Shown here in pieces: positions 8,324 to 16,699 of a DNA stretch of 64,000 nt. The notes under the pieces were generated by a model, which did not search any database, was not told the DNA's origin, and saw only the letters and a list, made by a program, of their open reading frames with translations. The position numbers were made by a program, and so were the translations under genes. Every line of letters begins with the position of its first letter. Within the stretch, counting starts at the first letter, position 1. Origin of the DNA: Myroides marinus (GTDB taxonomy: Bacteria; Bacteroidota; Bacteroidia; Flavobacteriales; Flavobacteriaceae); contig NZ_FNYS01000013.1 in NCBI RefSeq assembly GCF_900109075.1, forward strand, positions 1-64,000. The letters run 5' to 3'.

Positions 8324-9109
8324 TTATATACCCCAATTATTCAAAGTGAAATCAATTTGATTTATTCTTTTAAGTTCAATGAAATCTATAAAAACGAAAC
8401 CTGAGCCAATTAATTTATTAGCTTCTTTTTCTATAAAATCAATATTCTCATAAGCTTTATCAGTTACAAAAAGATAGAAATTTAATCCAGTCATTGTAAA
8501 ATGATAATAGCCATAATTATCAATTATTTTAAGACTCAAATCATTGAAATGAATTTCCAAAGGTTCATCAATATTTTCAGTTAATCTAATACCATTATTT
8601 GAAACTAGATAATATAAAGGAATGTCTCCGTTATTGTTCCTTACAAATTCCCTAATTTTGTTGAATTTTTCATCAAGACCATTTTCAGTAATTCGATGAT
8701 ATTCTTGAAGAAACATATTATAAATACCTCGTTTAAACTTCCTGGTAAATTCATTTGCATACGATGGATTACGTATGTAGTCAACTTTTATTTTAAGTTT
8801 ACCACTTTTATGATAATAATTAAAAAATTGAGACTTAAATTCTTTCCAAGACTCCGAGTTTTTATTAGTAAGTAAAAACTTATGAACATTAAAAAATTCT
8901 TTTGAAATTTTGTCAAGAGAATATGAAACTATACTTCCATTATTATCAGTCCCGAAAAAACTATTACAAGAATCGCATATGTCAAATCCAATGTTTTCAT
9001 TATTAAGAGTTCTAGGGATTGTATGAGGTTTAGTTTTAAATTTCACAATAGGTTTGGAAAGTAAACACCAAATGCATTGACCCTTTTTCAAATACTCAAT
9101 TTTCCGCAT
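8324..9109 (-). CDS. Cassette gene 1: HNH-endonuclease-like protein
   Basis: A protein of 261 residues. A CIWC pair near residue 13, HTIPR near residue 30 and CDSCNSFFG near residue 46 form the pattern of the HNH endonuclease family with two CxxC zinc knuckles and a central histidine; the metal-dependent nuclease call is from these motifs. The remaining 200 residues (ILxDNYGYYHFTMTGLNFYLFV near the end) are unfamiliar and could recognise the target. The frame opens at 9181, but the ATG at 9109 places the zinc knuckle directly at the N-terminus as in relatives and lies 20 bases after a candidate attI junction. It is the first cassette next to the recombinase, the position best expressed in an integron. 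Possible roles: defence nuclease or toxin. Confidence 0.75.
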   Translation of the reverse strand: MRKIEYLKKGQCIWCLLSKPIVKFKTKPHTIPRTLNNENIGFDICDSCNSFFGTDNNGSIVSYSLDKISKEFFNVHKFLLTNKNSESWKEFKSQFFNYYHKSGKLKIKVDYIRNPSYANEFTRKFKRGIYNMFLQEYHRITENGLDEKFNKIREFVRNNNGDIPLYYLVSNNGIRLTENIDEPLEIHFNDLSLKIIDNYGYYHFTMTGLNFYLFVTDKAYENIDFIEKEANKLIGSGFVFIDFIELKRINQIDFTLNNWGI

Positions 9110-9128
9110 AATCTTTATAAACTTGTAA

Positions 9129-9203
9129 CTAACATTGTTATTTTCCGAAATAAAATAAGGTGTAGTTTCGTAAAATAACACCTATATGCGCATTTCGTAA
9201 AAT
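9129..9203 (-). other. Candidate attI-like region
   Basis: On the minus strand GTTAG at 9129-9133 marks the start of cassette 1, matching GTTAG at the starts of cassette 2 (8130-8134) and at the array end (7248-7252). Between it and the divergent recombinase gene an 11-base direct repeat TTTCGTAAAAT occurs at 9166-9176 and 9193-9203. Direct repeats beside the first junction resemble the accessory integrase sites of an attI. Function is inferred from position only. Confidence 0.45.
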
Positions 9204-9258
9204 CTGTTACTAATATAATTATTTTTTTGTAAACTAGATACTTAGTAAGTTGTTTTTT

Positions 9259-10098
9259 ATGGATAGCGAAACAATATTAAAAACTTTACATGACCGATTG
9301 CAAGTGCAACGCTATGCTAATAATACCATAAAATCGTATTGTGGTTATGCACAAATATTCTTAGAGTATATGAATAAATATCGTACACTCAACGAAATAC
9401 CTATTGCTGAAATAGAGGGTTTTATTAATGAAAAAGTATTTCAAGACAATATTAGTGCATCTTATCAACGCTCTTTAGTTGGGGCAATTAAGAAGATTTA
9501 TGAGTTGGTCAATAATCAAACGATAGAATAGAATTATTTATATCCTAAAGGAAAATCAACCCAACTGCCTACTTTCTTTTCTCAAGAAGAAGTGAGAAAA
9601 ATATTAAATGCTACAGATAATTTAAAGTATAAGGCAATTCTTACCACTATTTACAGTTGTGGATTACGCTTAAGTGAGTTAAAAAATCTTAAACTAACCG
9701 ATGTAAAATCCGACAGTAATTTACTGTTAATACAACAAAGCAAAGGGAATAAAGATAGGCTAGTAGCTTTACCTGATAAGTTATTAAGTTTGTTGCGAGA
9801 ATATTATATTGAATATAAACCCAAAATATTTTTATTCGAAGGAACTAAAGATGAGCAATACAGCGAAAGAAGTGTTCAGTTAGTTTTGAAAAAGTCAATA
9901 AAAAAAGCCAATATTGCAACAAAAGGCAGTGTGCATACTTTGCGTCATTCATACGCCACACATTTAATAAAAAGCGGAATTGATATTCGGGTTGTACAAG
10001 AATTATTAGGACATAGTGATATTAGAACAACCATGATTTACACTCATATTACAGATATAGATAAGAAATCGACACCAAGTCCATTAGATTTTTTGTAA
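9259..10098 (+). pseudogene. Integron-integrase-like tyrosine recombinase, amber-interrupted
   Basis: A single reading frame of 279 codons is interrupted at 9529-9531 by an in-frame TAG, with no frameshift. The first 90 codons encode the SAM-like core-binding domain (NNTIKSYCGYAQIFLEYMN). After the stop the frame continues with the complete catalytic domain: arginine in CGLRLSEL, HTLRHSYATHL, LGHSDIRTTMIYTH with the nucleophile tyrosine, and a C-terminal SPLD ending. This tail resembles integron integrases, but the extra helix between catalytic patches II and III that defines IntI proteins is not evident, so it could be a XerC/D-like relative. It is transcribed away from two cassettes that end in attC-like sites, the integron layout. 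The stop should inactivate it unless suppressed or restarted (a GTG at 9592 could start the second half). Confidence 0.8.
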
Positions 10099-10111
10099 CC
10101 TAAAATAAAAA

Positions 10112-10146
10112 ACCCAACTTTACATTTTTGGGTGTAAAATTGGGTG
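10112..10146 (-). repeat. Arm-type repeat, right end, within a hairpin
   Basis: TTGGGTGTAAAATTGGGTG at 10128-10146 matches the left-end copy (153-171) at 17 of 19 positions, same orientation. ACCCAACTTTACA (10112-10124) pairs with TGTAAAATTGGGT, giving a 13-bp stem with one mismatch, followed on the minus strand by TTTTTT; so the same bases may also act as a terminator for transcription entering leftward. Confidence 0.5.
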
Positions 10147-10181
10147 ATTATGCTTTAACTGACTAAGTATCAGTGTTTATT

Positions 10182-10196
10182 GCGGAGAAAGAGGGA
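10182..10196. repeat. attR-like 15-bp direct repeat
   Basis: Second copy of GCGGAGAAAGAGGGA (first at 24-38). The flanking bases differ on both sides. It lies 84 bases after the interrupted recombinase and is the inferred right end of the 10.2-kb mobilizable element. Confidence 0.75.
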
Positions 10197-10472
10197 TTTA
10201 CACCCTACTCCGTATGTCCTATAAATAGTGACTTTCAGGCTTTTGTAACTTTTTGTGCCATGAAATAGCCGAGCTTTTAAATCGATGATTTTTAGTGTAT
10301 TAATTTAATACTAAATATACTAAAAAAATCTATACAACTATACTTAATTCATTAATATATAAAAAACTCATTTTAAAACAATTTAATTAAAAAGCCTACG
10401 AGTCTCTCTAATTATTCCATACATCACGTAATATAAGTGTTTGATCTTTGTAATAATGTAAACATAGTTTTA
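10197..10472. other. Intergenic spacer, mostly featureless
   Basis: AT-rich DNA between the attR-like repeat and the restriction locus. No coding potential was seen. A stem (CTTTGTAATAA / TTATTACAAAG, 10446-10480) spans the stop codon of the leftward gene and may help end its transcript, but there is no T run on that strand. Confidence 0.5.
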
Positions 10473-11165
10473 TTACAAAGGCAACTCATTTAATTTCTTT
10501 TTCTGGGTGCGCCACGAAGGATAATATTGATCCATTAACAACACAAATCGTTTATTATGATGACGTTCTATCAGGTGAATTAGTTCATGAACAACAATAT
10601 AATCAATACAATCTAAAGGCTTTTTAGCCAATTCGATATTAAACCATATTCGTTGCTGATCTGTAGCACAACTCCCCCATTTGGTTTTCATAGTTCGAAT
10701 TTTGAAGCTAGGTGATTTGATATTCATCAAAGCCGAAAAATAAACAATCCTAGCCTCTAAATACTTTCGTAATTCTTTACGGTAAAAAGCATACAGAGTA
10801 GCTTGGAGTTGTTTAACATTGTTCAAATCTGAAGATTTTAAAACAATCTTTTTACCAGCGATTTCAACTTTATTTCTCGTACTCTCTTCTAACTTCAATA
10901 AATAACGATCTCCAAAGAAAAAGTGACTCTCTTGATTTTTAAATACTCTCGGCTCTTCTCGCAGTTGTTCTAAAAATTTACGCTGCTCTTTTTTAATCCA
11001 TCCTAATTTAGTAGCAGCGTAAATCTTCACTTTTTCTAAATCATAAAACAATGGAGAAGATATTGTTACTTGTCCATAAGGTGGATGCACACTCAGATGC
11101 AAGTTCTTAATATCTTTGAACGTCACCTCTATCTCTACTTCCCCTATCTCTATACGTTCTGTCAT
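10473..11165 (-). CDS. YgjP/M48-like metallopeptidase of the RM operon
   Basis: A protein of 230 residues of the YgjP-like (DUF45, WLM) family. The zinc-metallopeptidase motif HELIH lies in YIVVHELIHLIERHHNKRF at about residue 189, with the usual preceding WGSCATDQQRIWFNIEL. Such genes are frequently the last gene of type I restriction operons, next to hsdR. The target is unknown; a role in turnover or activation of the system is speculative. It begins 2 bases after hsdR ends, so it is in the same operon. The length is normal for the family. Confidence 0.88.
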   Translation of the reverse strand: MTERIEIGEVEIEVTFKDIKNLHLSVHPPYGQVTISSPLFYDLEKVKIYAATKLGWIKKEQRKFLEQLREEPRVFKNQESHFFFGDRYLLKLEESTRNKVEIAGKKIVLKSSDLNNVKQLQATLYAFYRKELRKYLEARIVYFSALMNIKSPSFKIRTMKTKWGSCATDQQRIWFNIELAKKPLDCIDYIVVHELIHLIERHHNKRFVLLMDQYYPSWRTQKKKLNELPL

Positions 11166-11167
11166 TT

Positions 11168-14100
11168 TTAATATTCGTCTTTATGTGCTTCGATAATTTT
11201 GTAAACTTCTTCTACCTTATCGATATCTTTAACTACATCAAAAATAGCTTTCTTCACCATGCGTTGGCGAGCTAAGTTCTCTCTAAATCCTTCCTGTTTA
11301 ACATATTGGACTGCTTCTTCACAAGCCAAAGCCATTTCTTCATTACCTAAAGTATGATACAAGGCTACTTTACCTTTTGTGTTTAATGAAACTGGGATAT
11401 CATCCTTTTTACCTCGATTAACTTGTCGGATTAGCTCTGCCATCTTTACCAAGTATTCTTGATAAGAAACCGTTTCTTGTTTTCTGCGTTCTATTAATTC
11501 TTGTAATAAAACGGACATTTGGTCGAAATATTTTGGATCTAATAAATGCTCTTCTACAATCTTGCTTCGTACATTATTTTCAATGGTTTCTGCAACGGCT
11601 TCCTTATTCCCCTTAATTCCTTTTGGCAATGAATCAATAGCCTTCTCCATATCAGTCTCCATCAAATCTAATAGGGAAATATCATCAAAGGGAGACACCT
11701 TTTCAGACTCTTCTGCTTTGATATAGGTGTCAATTAAAAAACGCATATCAGCTTCATAAGCTTTCAAATCAATAGTTTCACCTGAAGCTTTACGGATGAT
11801 CTCACGCAAATTCAAATAATCTTCCATCTTTTGATGAAAACGCTTCACTTCAGCTTCTGTAAAATTAGTATTGACAAAATCAGCTTTTAGATTCGCATAA
11901 GCTCTTATATATTCTACAATAGCTTTGTATAAGGCCATGCGTTTATATTCATTCGATTTTAAATCTTCCGGATTTTCCGTATTCCCACAGAAATAACGAA
12001 TAAAATCAATATCTGCTTTTGGAAATTCTACTGATTCACAAATGAACTCTACCGTTTCCAACGCTGTTAACAAACGATCTACAGCAATCTTTAATCGATC
12101 CTTTAGATTAATCTCAACCTCTTCTTTTGTGAATCCTTCACTATCCAATTCGGACGTATAAACATTAATGGCATCGGTTACATTGCCAAATAACTCCATA
12201 TAATCGACGATGTAACCATAGTCTTTATCATCGGTATCCAAACGATTCACACGACAAATGGCTTGAAATAAGGTATGATCCTGCATCTTTTTGTCGATAT
12301 AGATATACGAACAAGGTGGCGCATCAAAACCGGTCAATAATTTAGAAACTACGATAAGTAATTTCATTTTGGCTGGTTCCTTTCTGAAACGTTCTTTACT
12401 TTCAGATTCGTAAGTTTCTGTCTTCGATTTATTACCACTGGACTGAACTTCTTTTAATAGCTCTGTATATGTATTAAAAATATATTCTTTATCCGTTTCT
12501 GTATCAGCACCCGTATCTTCAGTTGATACATCACGCATATTGGGATTATATGAGGTAATAATCGCACATTTATTCTTTAATTCACTTTGCAGGAACAAAT
12601 TGTAATACTTGCAAGCTTCATATATACTCGATGCCACCAAAATAGCATTTCCCATTTGCGAACGCAGACGTGTTTTGGTTTGAAAATCAAAAATAATATC
12701 AGCTACAATCTTTTCCATGCGACTTTTAGAGCTCAAGACATTTTGCATGGTTCCCCATTTTTTCTTCAGTTCATTTCGTTGGAAATCATTCAGACCAGCC
12801 GTTTTTGATTCAAACCATTGATCGATTTTAGCTTGTGAAGTCAGGTTTTGTTCAATATTTCTCCCTTCATACATCAAATCTTTTACCACTCCATCTTCTA
12901 CTGCCTCGTTGAATTTATAGGTATGAATGTATCTTCCAAAAACATCCATAGTAGTTTTCTTATCTTCTTTCAACAAAGGTGTACCTGTAAAACCGATGAA
13001 AACCGCATTTTGTAATACTGCCTTCATTACTTGGTTTAACTTACCACTTTGCGTACGGTGACATTCGTCGATAAATACAAAAATTTCACCTTGCGTTTTT
13101 ACAGGATTATCTTGCAATTCTTTAATGAAAGCATCAAAATCAGTTTCTGTTTTATTGCCGAATTTATGAATCAACGAACATACTAATCGAGGACGTGGCG
13201 AGGTTAGGAAATCCATCAGTTCTTTTCCTGATTTGGTCTTAGCAATATCAGTTTCACCTACATCATTGAATACTCGTTCTATCTGGTCATCTAATTCGGT
13301 TCTATCTGTTAAAATAACAATACGTGAATTGGCAACATTTTCCAAAATCCACTTGCCCAACATCACCATCATCAAGGATTTACCCGAACCTTGGGTATGC
13401 CAAATGATTCCGCCTTCTCTGCGCTTGATAAATGGCTGGGCTTCTTGCAAGGCGAAATATTGATGTGGACGAGGTAGTTTTTTCACACCTGCATCAAACA
13501 CAACACCATTATAGATAATATCCAATAAACGTTGTTTGTCGCAAAGTTTTTTGAGGTATTTGTCTAATTTATAATCTTCGTTTTCTTGTTCATCTTCTTT
13601 CCAAGACAAATAATATTTATCTGGTGTCTCAATAGTTCCATATCGTAAACCTTGTGTATTATTTCCTGCAAAAAGGAATTGAACTGTACTATAAAACCAC
13701 TCATTAAACAATTCTTTTTGGTTGGAAATAGATTGCCGAATACTTTCCGAAATATCAATTGTTCCGCGTTTTAATTCTAAAACTCCCAACGCAATTCCAT
13801 TGACATATAACACGATATCTGGGCGGCGTACATTTTGCCCTTTGGCCAAAGTAACTTCTTCCGCTATACCAAATTCATTGTTTTGCCAATTCTGCCAATC
13901 AATCGGAAAAATGGTTTCAAAGTTCTCTCCCAATTCAGGGCGAGCTTTCACACCATAACGCAATAGCGAATACACTTCTTTATTGCGCTGATACAATCCA
14001 CCTGCATTGGTATTTGCCAAATCGTACACTTCCTTTACTGCTTTATTCGCTAAGGTTTCTGAATAACCACGCTTGAGTAGATTTCTCTTTAAGATCTCTT

Positions 14101-14218
14101 GCTCTACATTGCTATTATGCTCTCGTTTTTCCCAATTGCCATAATAGCAATAATTCAACTGTTCTTGAAACAATTGAATGATACGATTTTGAGTGATGCG
14201 TTCTATTGGGTTGATCAT
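11168..14218 (-). CDS. hsdR: Type I restriction endonuclease subunit R
   Basis: A protein of 1016 residues, the ATP-driven translocating and cutting subunit. The N-terminal nuclease domain has the PD-(D/E)xK pattern in RRPDIVLYVNGI and LGVLELKRG (about residues 131-154). The superfamily 2 motor shows TQGSGKSLMM (motif I, about 277), FIDECHR (motif II, about 384), GFTGTPL (motif III) and a late ICRVNRLD (motif VI). The C-terminal 250 residues are helical, for subunit docking. The start overlaps the stop of the upstream DUF262 gene (ATGA), so translation is coupled. Length is normal and there is no damage. It acts with hsdM and hsdS at 19847-23583, from which it is separated by three inserted genes. 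It is only distantly similar to the second HsdR at 41008. Confidence 0.95.
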   Translation of the reverse strand: MINPIERITQNRIIQLFQEQLNYCYYGNWEKREHNSNVEQEILKRNLLKRGYSETLANKAVKEVYDLANTNAGGLYQRNKEVYSLLRYGVKARPELGENFETIFPIDWQNWQNNEFGIAEEVTLAKGQNVRRPDIVLYVNGIALGVLELKRGTIDISESIRQSISNQKELFNEWFYSTVQFLFAGNNTQGLRYGTIETPDKYYLSWKEDEQENEDYKLDKYLKKLCDKQRLLDIIYNGVVFDAGVKKLPRPHQYFALQEAQPFIKRREGGIIWHTQGSGKSLMMVMLGKWILENVANSRIVILTDRTELDDQIERVFNDVGETDIAKTKSGKELMDFLTSPRPRLVCSLIHKFGNKTETDFDAFIKELQDNPVKTQGEIFVFIDECHRTQSGKLNQVMKAVLQNAVFIGFTGTPLLKEDKKTTMDVFGRYIHTYKFNEAVEDGVVKDLMYEGRNIEQNLTSQAKIDQWFESKTAGLNDFQRNELKKKWGTMQNVLSSKSRMEKIVADIIFDFQTKTRLRSQMGNAILVASSIYEACKYYNLFLQSELKNKCAIITSYNPNMRDVSTEDTGADTETDKEYIFNTYTELLKEVQSSGNKSKTETYESESKERFRKEPAKMKLLIVVSKLLTGFDAPPCSYIYIDKKMQDHTLFQAICRVNRLDTDDKDYGYIVDYMELFGNVTDAINVYTSELDSEGFTKEEVEINLKDRLKIAVDRLLTALETVEFICESVEFPKADIDFIRYFCGNTENPEDLKSNEYKRMALYKAIVEYIRAYANLKADFVNTNFTEAEVKRFHQKMEDYLNLREIIRKASGETIDLKAYEADMRFLIDTYIKAEESEKVSPFDDISLLDLMETDMEKAIDSLPKGIKGNKEAVAETIENNVRSKIVEEHLLDPKYFDQMSVLLQELIERRKQETVSYQEYLVKMAELIRQVNRGKKDDIPVSLNTKGKVALYHTLGNEEMALACEEAVQYVKQEGFRENLARQRMVKKAIFDVVKDIDKVEEVYKIIEAHKDEY

Positions 14219-16695
14219 AGTGTTGACAATTTACTCGTTAATATAGATAAATATTCTATTATTTTCTCTTTATCTACTTTTTTAAAATAATGCTTATATT
14301 CATCATCGTAAATAAAATCACCCAGTGATTTAATCACTATTTCATCAGCAGATCTATCATTAATTGTGGCTGCCTTATGGAAAAAGCAACATTCATATCC
14401 TGCCCCATCTTTTGCAAATCTGATGTCTAGGTCATAGACCTTTTCTCCTAATTTAAAAGAAGATAATTTAATTCCAGGAGATCCACCTGTATTTTTATCC
14501 CACAAATATTCCTTAGTTTCAAACGGATTTATATCAAATTTAAGATTTTCTAATTCTTGAAATAGCCACATAGTTCTCAATTCTAAATGATATCCTGTTA
14601 TAGCTGTGGAATGTAAAAGTCGAACATCATTTGCCGAAAACCATCTAATCTCATTGTATTTACACTCTTTTATAGCTCCTCCGTTTTCCACAAAGTAGTA
14701 TTCCCAATCTTCTTTAGTAAATTTATGGTTTTTAATTATTGTATTTAATTTATTTACAAGATCAAGATCTGAAAGATCTAATAAGTTATCCAACAAACTC
14801 CTTAATAGGTTTCTTCTTTTTTCATCATCAAATATTTGTCTCCAATTGTCATTACGACTCCTTAAAGAATCATAAGATATACGGCAAAATGAATGATTTG
14901 TTCTTTCAACAAGGTAGTCCCCTTTTGTTAGTAATGCTTGCTGCAAATAAATTTCATTATTTCTTGTTGAAAACAGCTCTGAAAGTAAATCAGAGTATTT
15001 TGTAAATAGATCTTTATCACTAGTGGCTAAGTCAAACGCAAATTGAATTTGTCCCATAAAATATTCATGATCTTCAAGCTTGTGAATTTTATTAAAATCC
15101 CATACTGTAGGATCCAACGTACATTTATATCTCTCTTCGGTAATTTGACTTTTATCGAAAAATGATAAACTAAATTTTTCTGACTTCAAAGCTTCTTCTA
15201 AATCTAGTATGTCTGAAGACAGTAATGTACCTATGCTTTTAAGTGCATCGAATACATTATCTGGACTTTGTATGTAGGTATTGTAAATAATATTCCTCAT
15301 ACTACGTATCCAAAAATCAATATTTATTTTATTAGACTTTAGAAGTTCTAAAATAAAGTAATAATAAACTTGGTCCCAATAGTTTGGAGTGAAAGCATTA
15401 TTTTTGAGATAAAGTGATAAAATATTCTTTCCCTTCGAAATAAACGGTTCCTTGACAATCGAATTTATTTTATATTTAATATCTTCCTCAACTTCAATTA
15501 AGGTTGACATTGTACTATCAATATATCTTAAACAATCAATAGAAAATAGCTCAAAAATTTCCAATATACCACTGTCATTCTTTAATTCAATTATAAATTG
15601 ACTTAGGGGAATATATTTTACAGATTGTTTGTTGTAAGTATCACTATTCCTAATCTTTTGTAATAATTCCTTTAAATGATTAGGTAAAGCCGTATTCTTA
15701 GAAGTAGATAAATGAAAATTTATTGCCAATGTCTTTAAATAATTAAAATAGAAATCATCTAGTGATCTAAAATCAGCATCTATTTTTTTCCAAAAGAAAT
15801 TCAACCAATCTGTATCAATCTTTTTCCAAAATCTTTCCAAAAAGGCCTTATCATCAATTGAAAGTTGTTTTTTATTCATACAATCTTGAAGCCATGCTTT
15901 AAAATGCTCAAAATCGGTCAATTGTTTACCTCTTTCGTTCATTTTTATATATAATTCATCAGACTGTCTTAAATCATCTAGGTCTAAAAAATCAAACTTA
16001 AATGGTAAATCCTTAAGATTAATTGACATAAAATCGAATTCTTTATGAGTAGAAAACTCTTTATGTATAGTTTGAAGCATTACCAAAGCTCCACTTACAG
16101 TGGCATCATATTTCCATTTATCTAAATACCACGTATATTTTGTTATTTGTTTGTCCAGTTCTTCGCTTAACTCTTTATGAATAACTTCGATATTACCTTT
16201 AGCAGTTAACTCCTCGAAAAATGCTAAAGCTAGTTTTCTATTATTATATTTAAAATTTAATAACTCTTTAGAGACCTCTCCTTTTCTCATGGAAATATAC
16301 CAATACAACAAAAACAAAGTGGTTAAACGCTGTTGCCCATCAAGTGGTATAAAAATTAAACTACTCGTTTCATCAATTTCATTAATATTAATCTTTGTCT
16401 CTACATCTATATTAAATTGATGCGCATATTGTGTTACAGTGTGCAATAAGGTTTTTACTGAATCCTGATGAAGCTTTGCTTCTCTTTGGCGCTCTTTCCC
16501 TTCAATCTTACCATAAACAAAACCAAGATGTAAATCTTCCTTTTGAACAATATTATTTACTAATGATTTTACAAATCGTTCTCTAATATAATTTACATTA
16601 TCAGAAAGACGTCCTTGTGCATAATCCCTTTGGATAATAGGTACCTCAATAATATGGTTAGCTAATAATTGATGAAATGTATATTTTATAATCAT
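14215..16695 (-). CDS. DUF262 protein coupled to hsdR
   Basis: A protein of 826 residues. The N-terminal DUF262 domain (ParB-like fold of GmrS) shows VPIIQRDYAQGR near residue 18 and the diagnostic IPLDGQQRLTTLFLLYWY near residue 118. The middle 500 residues are helical. A DUF1524 HxxP nuclease motif was not found, so any cutting would come from the next gene or from HsdR. The C-terminal 130 residues (GYHLELRTMWLFQELE, GEKVYDLDIRF) are unfamiliar and could sense or bind modified DNA. The gene starts 4 bases after the other DUF262 gene and its stop overlaps the hsdR start, so the three are coexpressed. DUF262 proteins are known from GmrSD type IV restriction and several defence systems; NTP-driven DNA restriction is the family expectation, not shown here. 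Confidence 0.85.
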   Translation of the reverse strand: MIIKYTFHQLLANHIIEVPIIQRDYAQGRLSDNVNYIRERFVKSLVNNIVQKEDLHLGFVYGKIEGKERQREAKLHQDSVKTLLHTVTQYAHQFNIDVETKININEIDETSSLIFIPLDGQQRLTTLFLLYWYISMRKGEVSKELLNFKYNNRKLALAFFEELTAKGNIEVIHKELSEELDKQITKYTWYLDKWKYDATVSGALVMLQTIHKEFSTHKEFDFMSINLKDLPFKFDFLDLDDLRQSDELYIKMNERGKQLTDFEHFKAWLQDCMNKKQLSIDDKAFLERFWKKIDTDWLNFFWKKIDADFRSLDDFYFNYLKTLAINFHLSTSKNTALPNHLKELLQKIRNSDTYNKQSVKYIPLSQFIIELKNDSGILEIFELFSIDCLRYIDSTMSTLIEVEEDIKYKINSIVKEPFISKGKNILSLYLKNNAFTPNYWDQVYYYFILELLKSNKINIDFWIRSMRNIIYNTYIQSPDNVFDALKSIGTLLSSDILDLEEALKSEKFSLSFFDKSQITEERYKCTLDPTVWDFNKIHKLEDHEYFMGQIQFAFDLATSDKDLFTKYSDLLSELFSTRNNEIYLQQALLTKGDYLVERTNHSFCRISYDSLRSRNDNWRQIFDDEKRRNLLRSLLDNLLDLSDLDLVNKLNTIIKNHKFTKEDWEYYFVENGGAIKECKYNEIRWFSANDVRLLHSTAITGYHLELRTMWLFQELENLKFDINPFETKEYLWDKNTGGSPGIKLSSFKLGEKVYDLDIRFAKDGAGYECCFFHKAATINDRSADEIVIKSLGDFIYDDEYKHYFKKVDKEKIIEYLSILTSKLSTL

Positions 16696-16699
16696 AACT

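Noticed and set aside
9592..10098. Independent integrase gene starting with GTG
   Set aside because: The frame is continuous with the upstream 90 codons, separated only by one TAG, so it is the second half of one interrupted gene; restart is possible but not shown.
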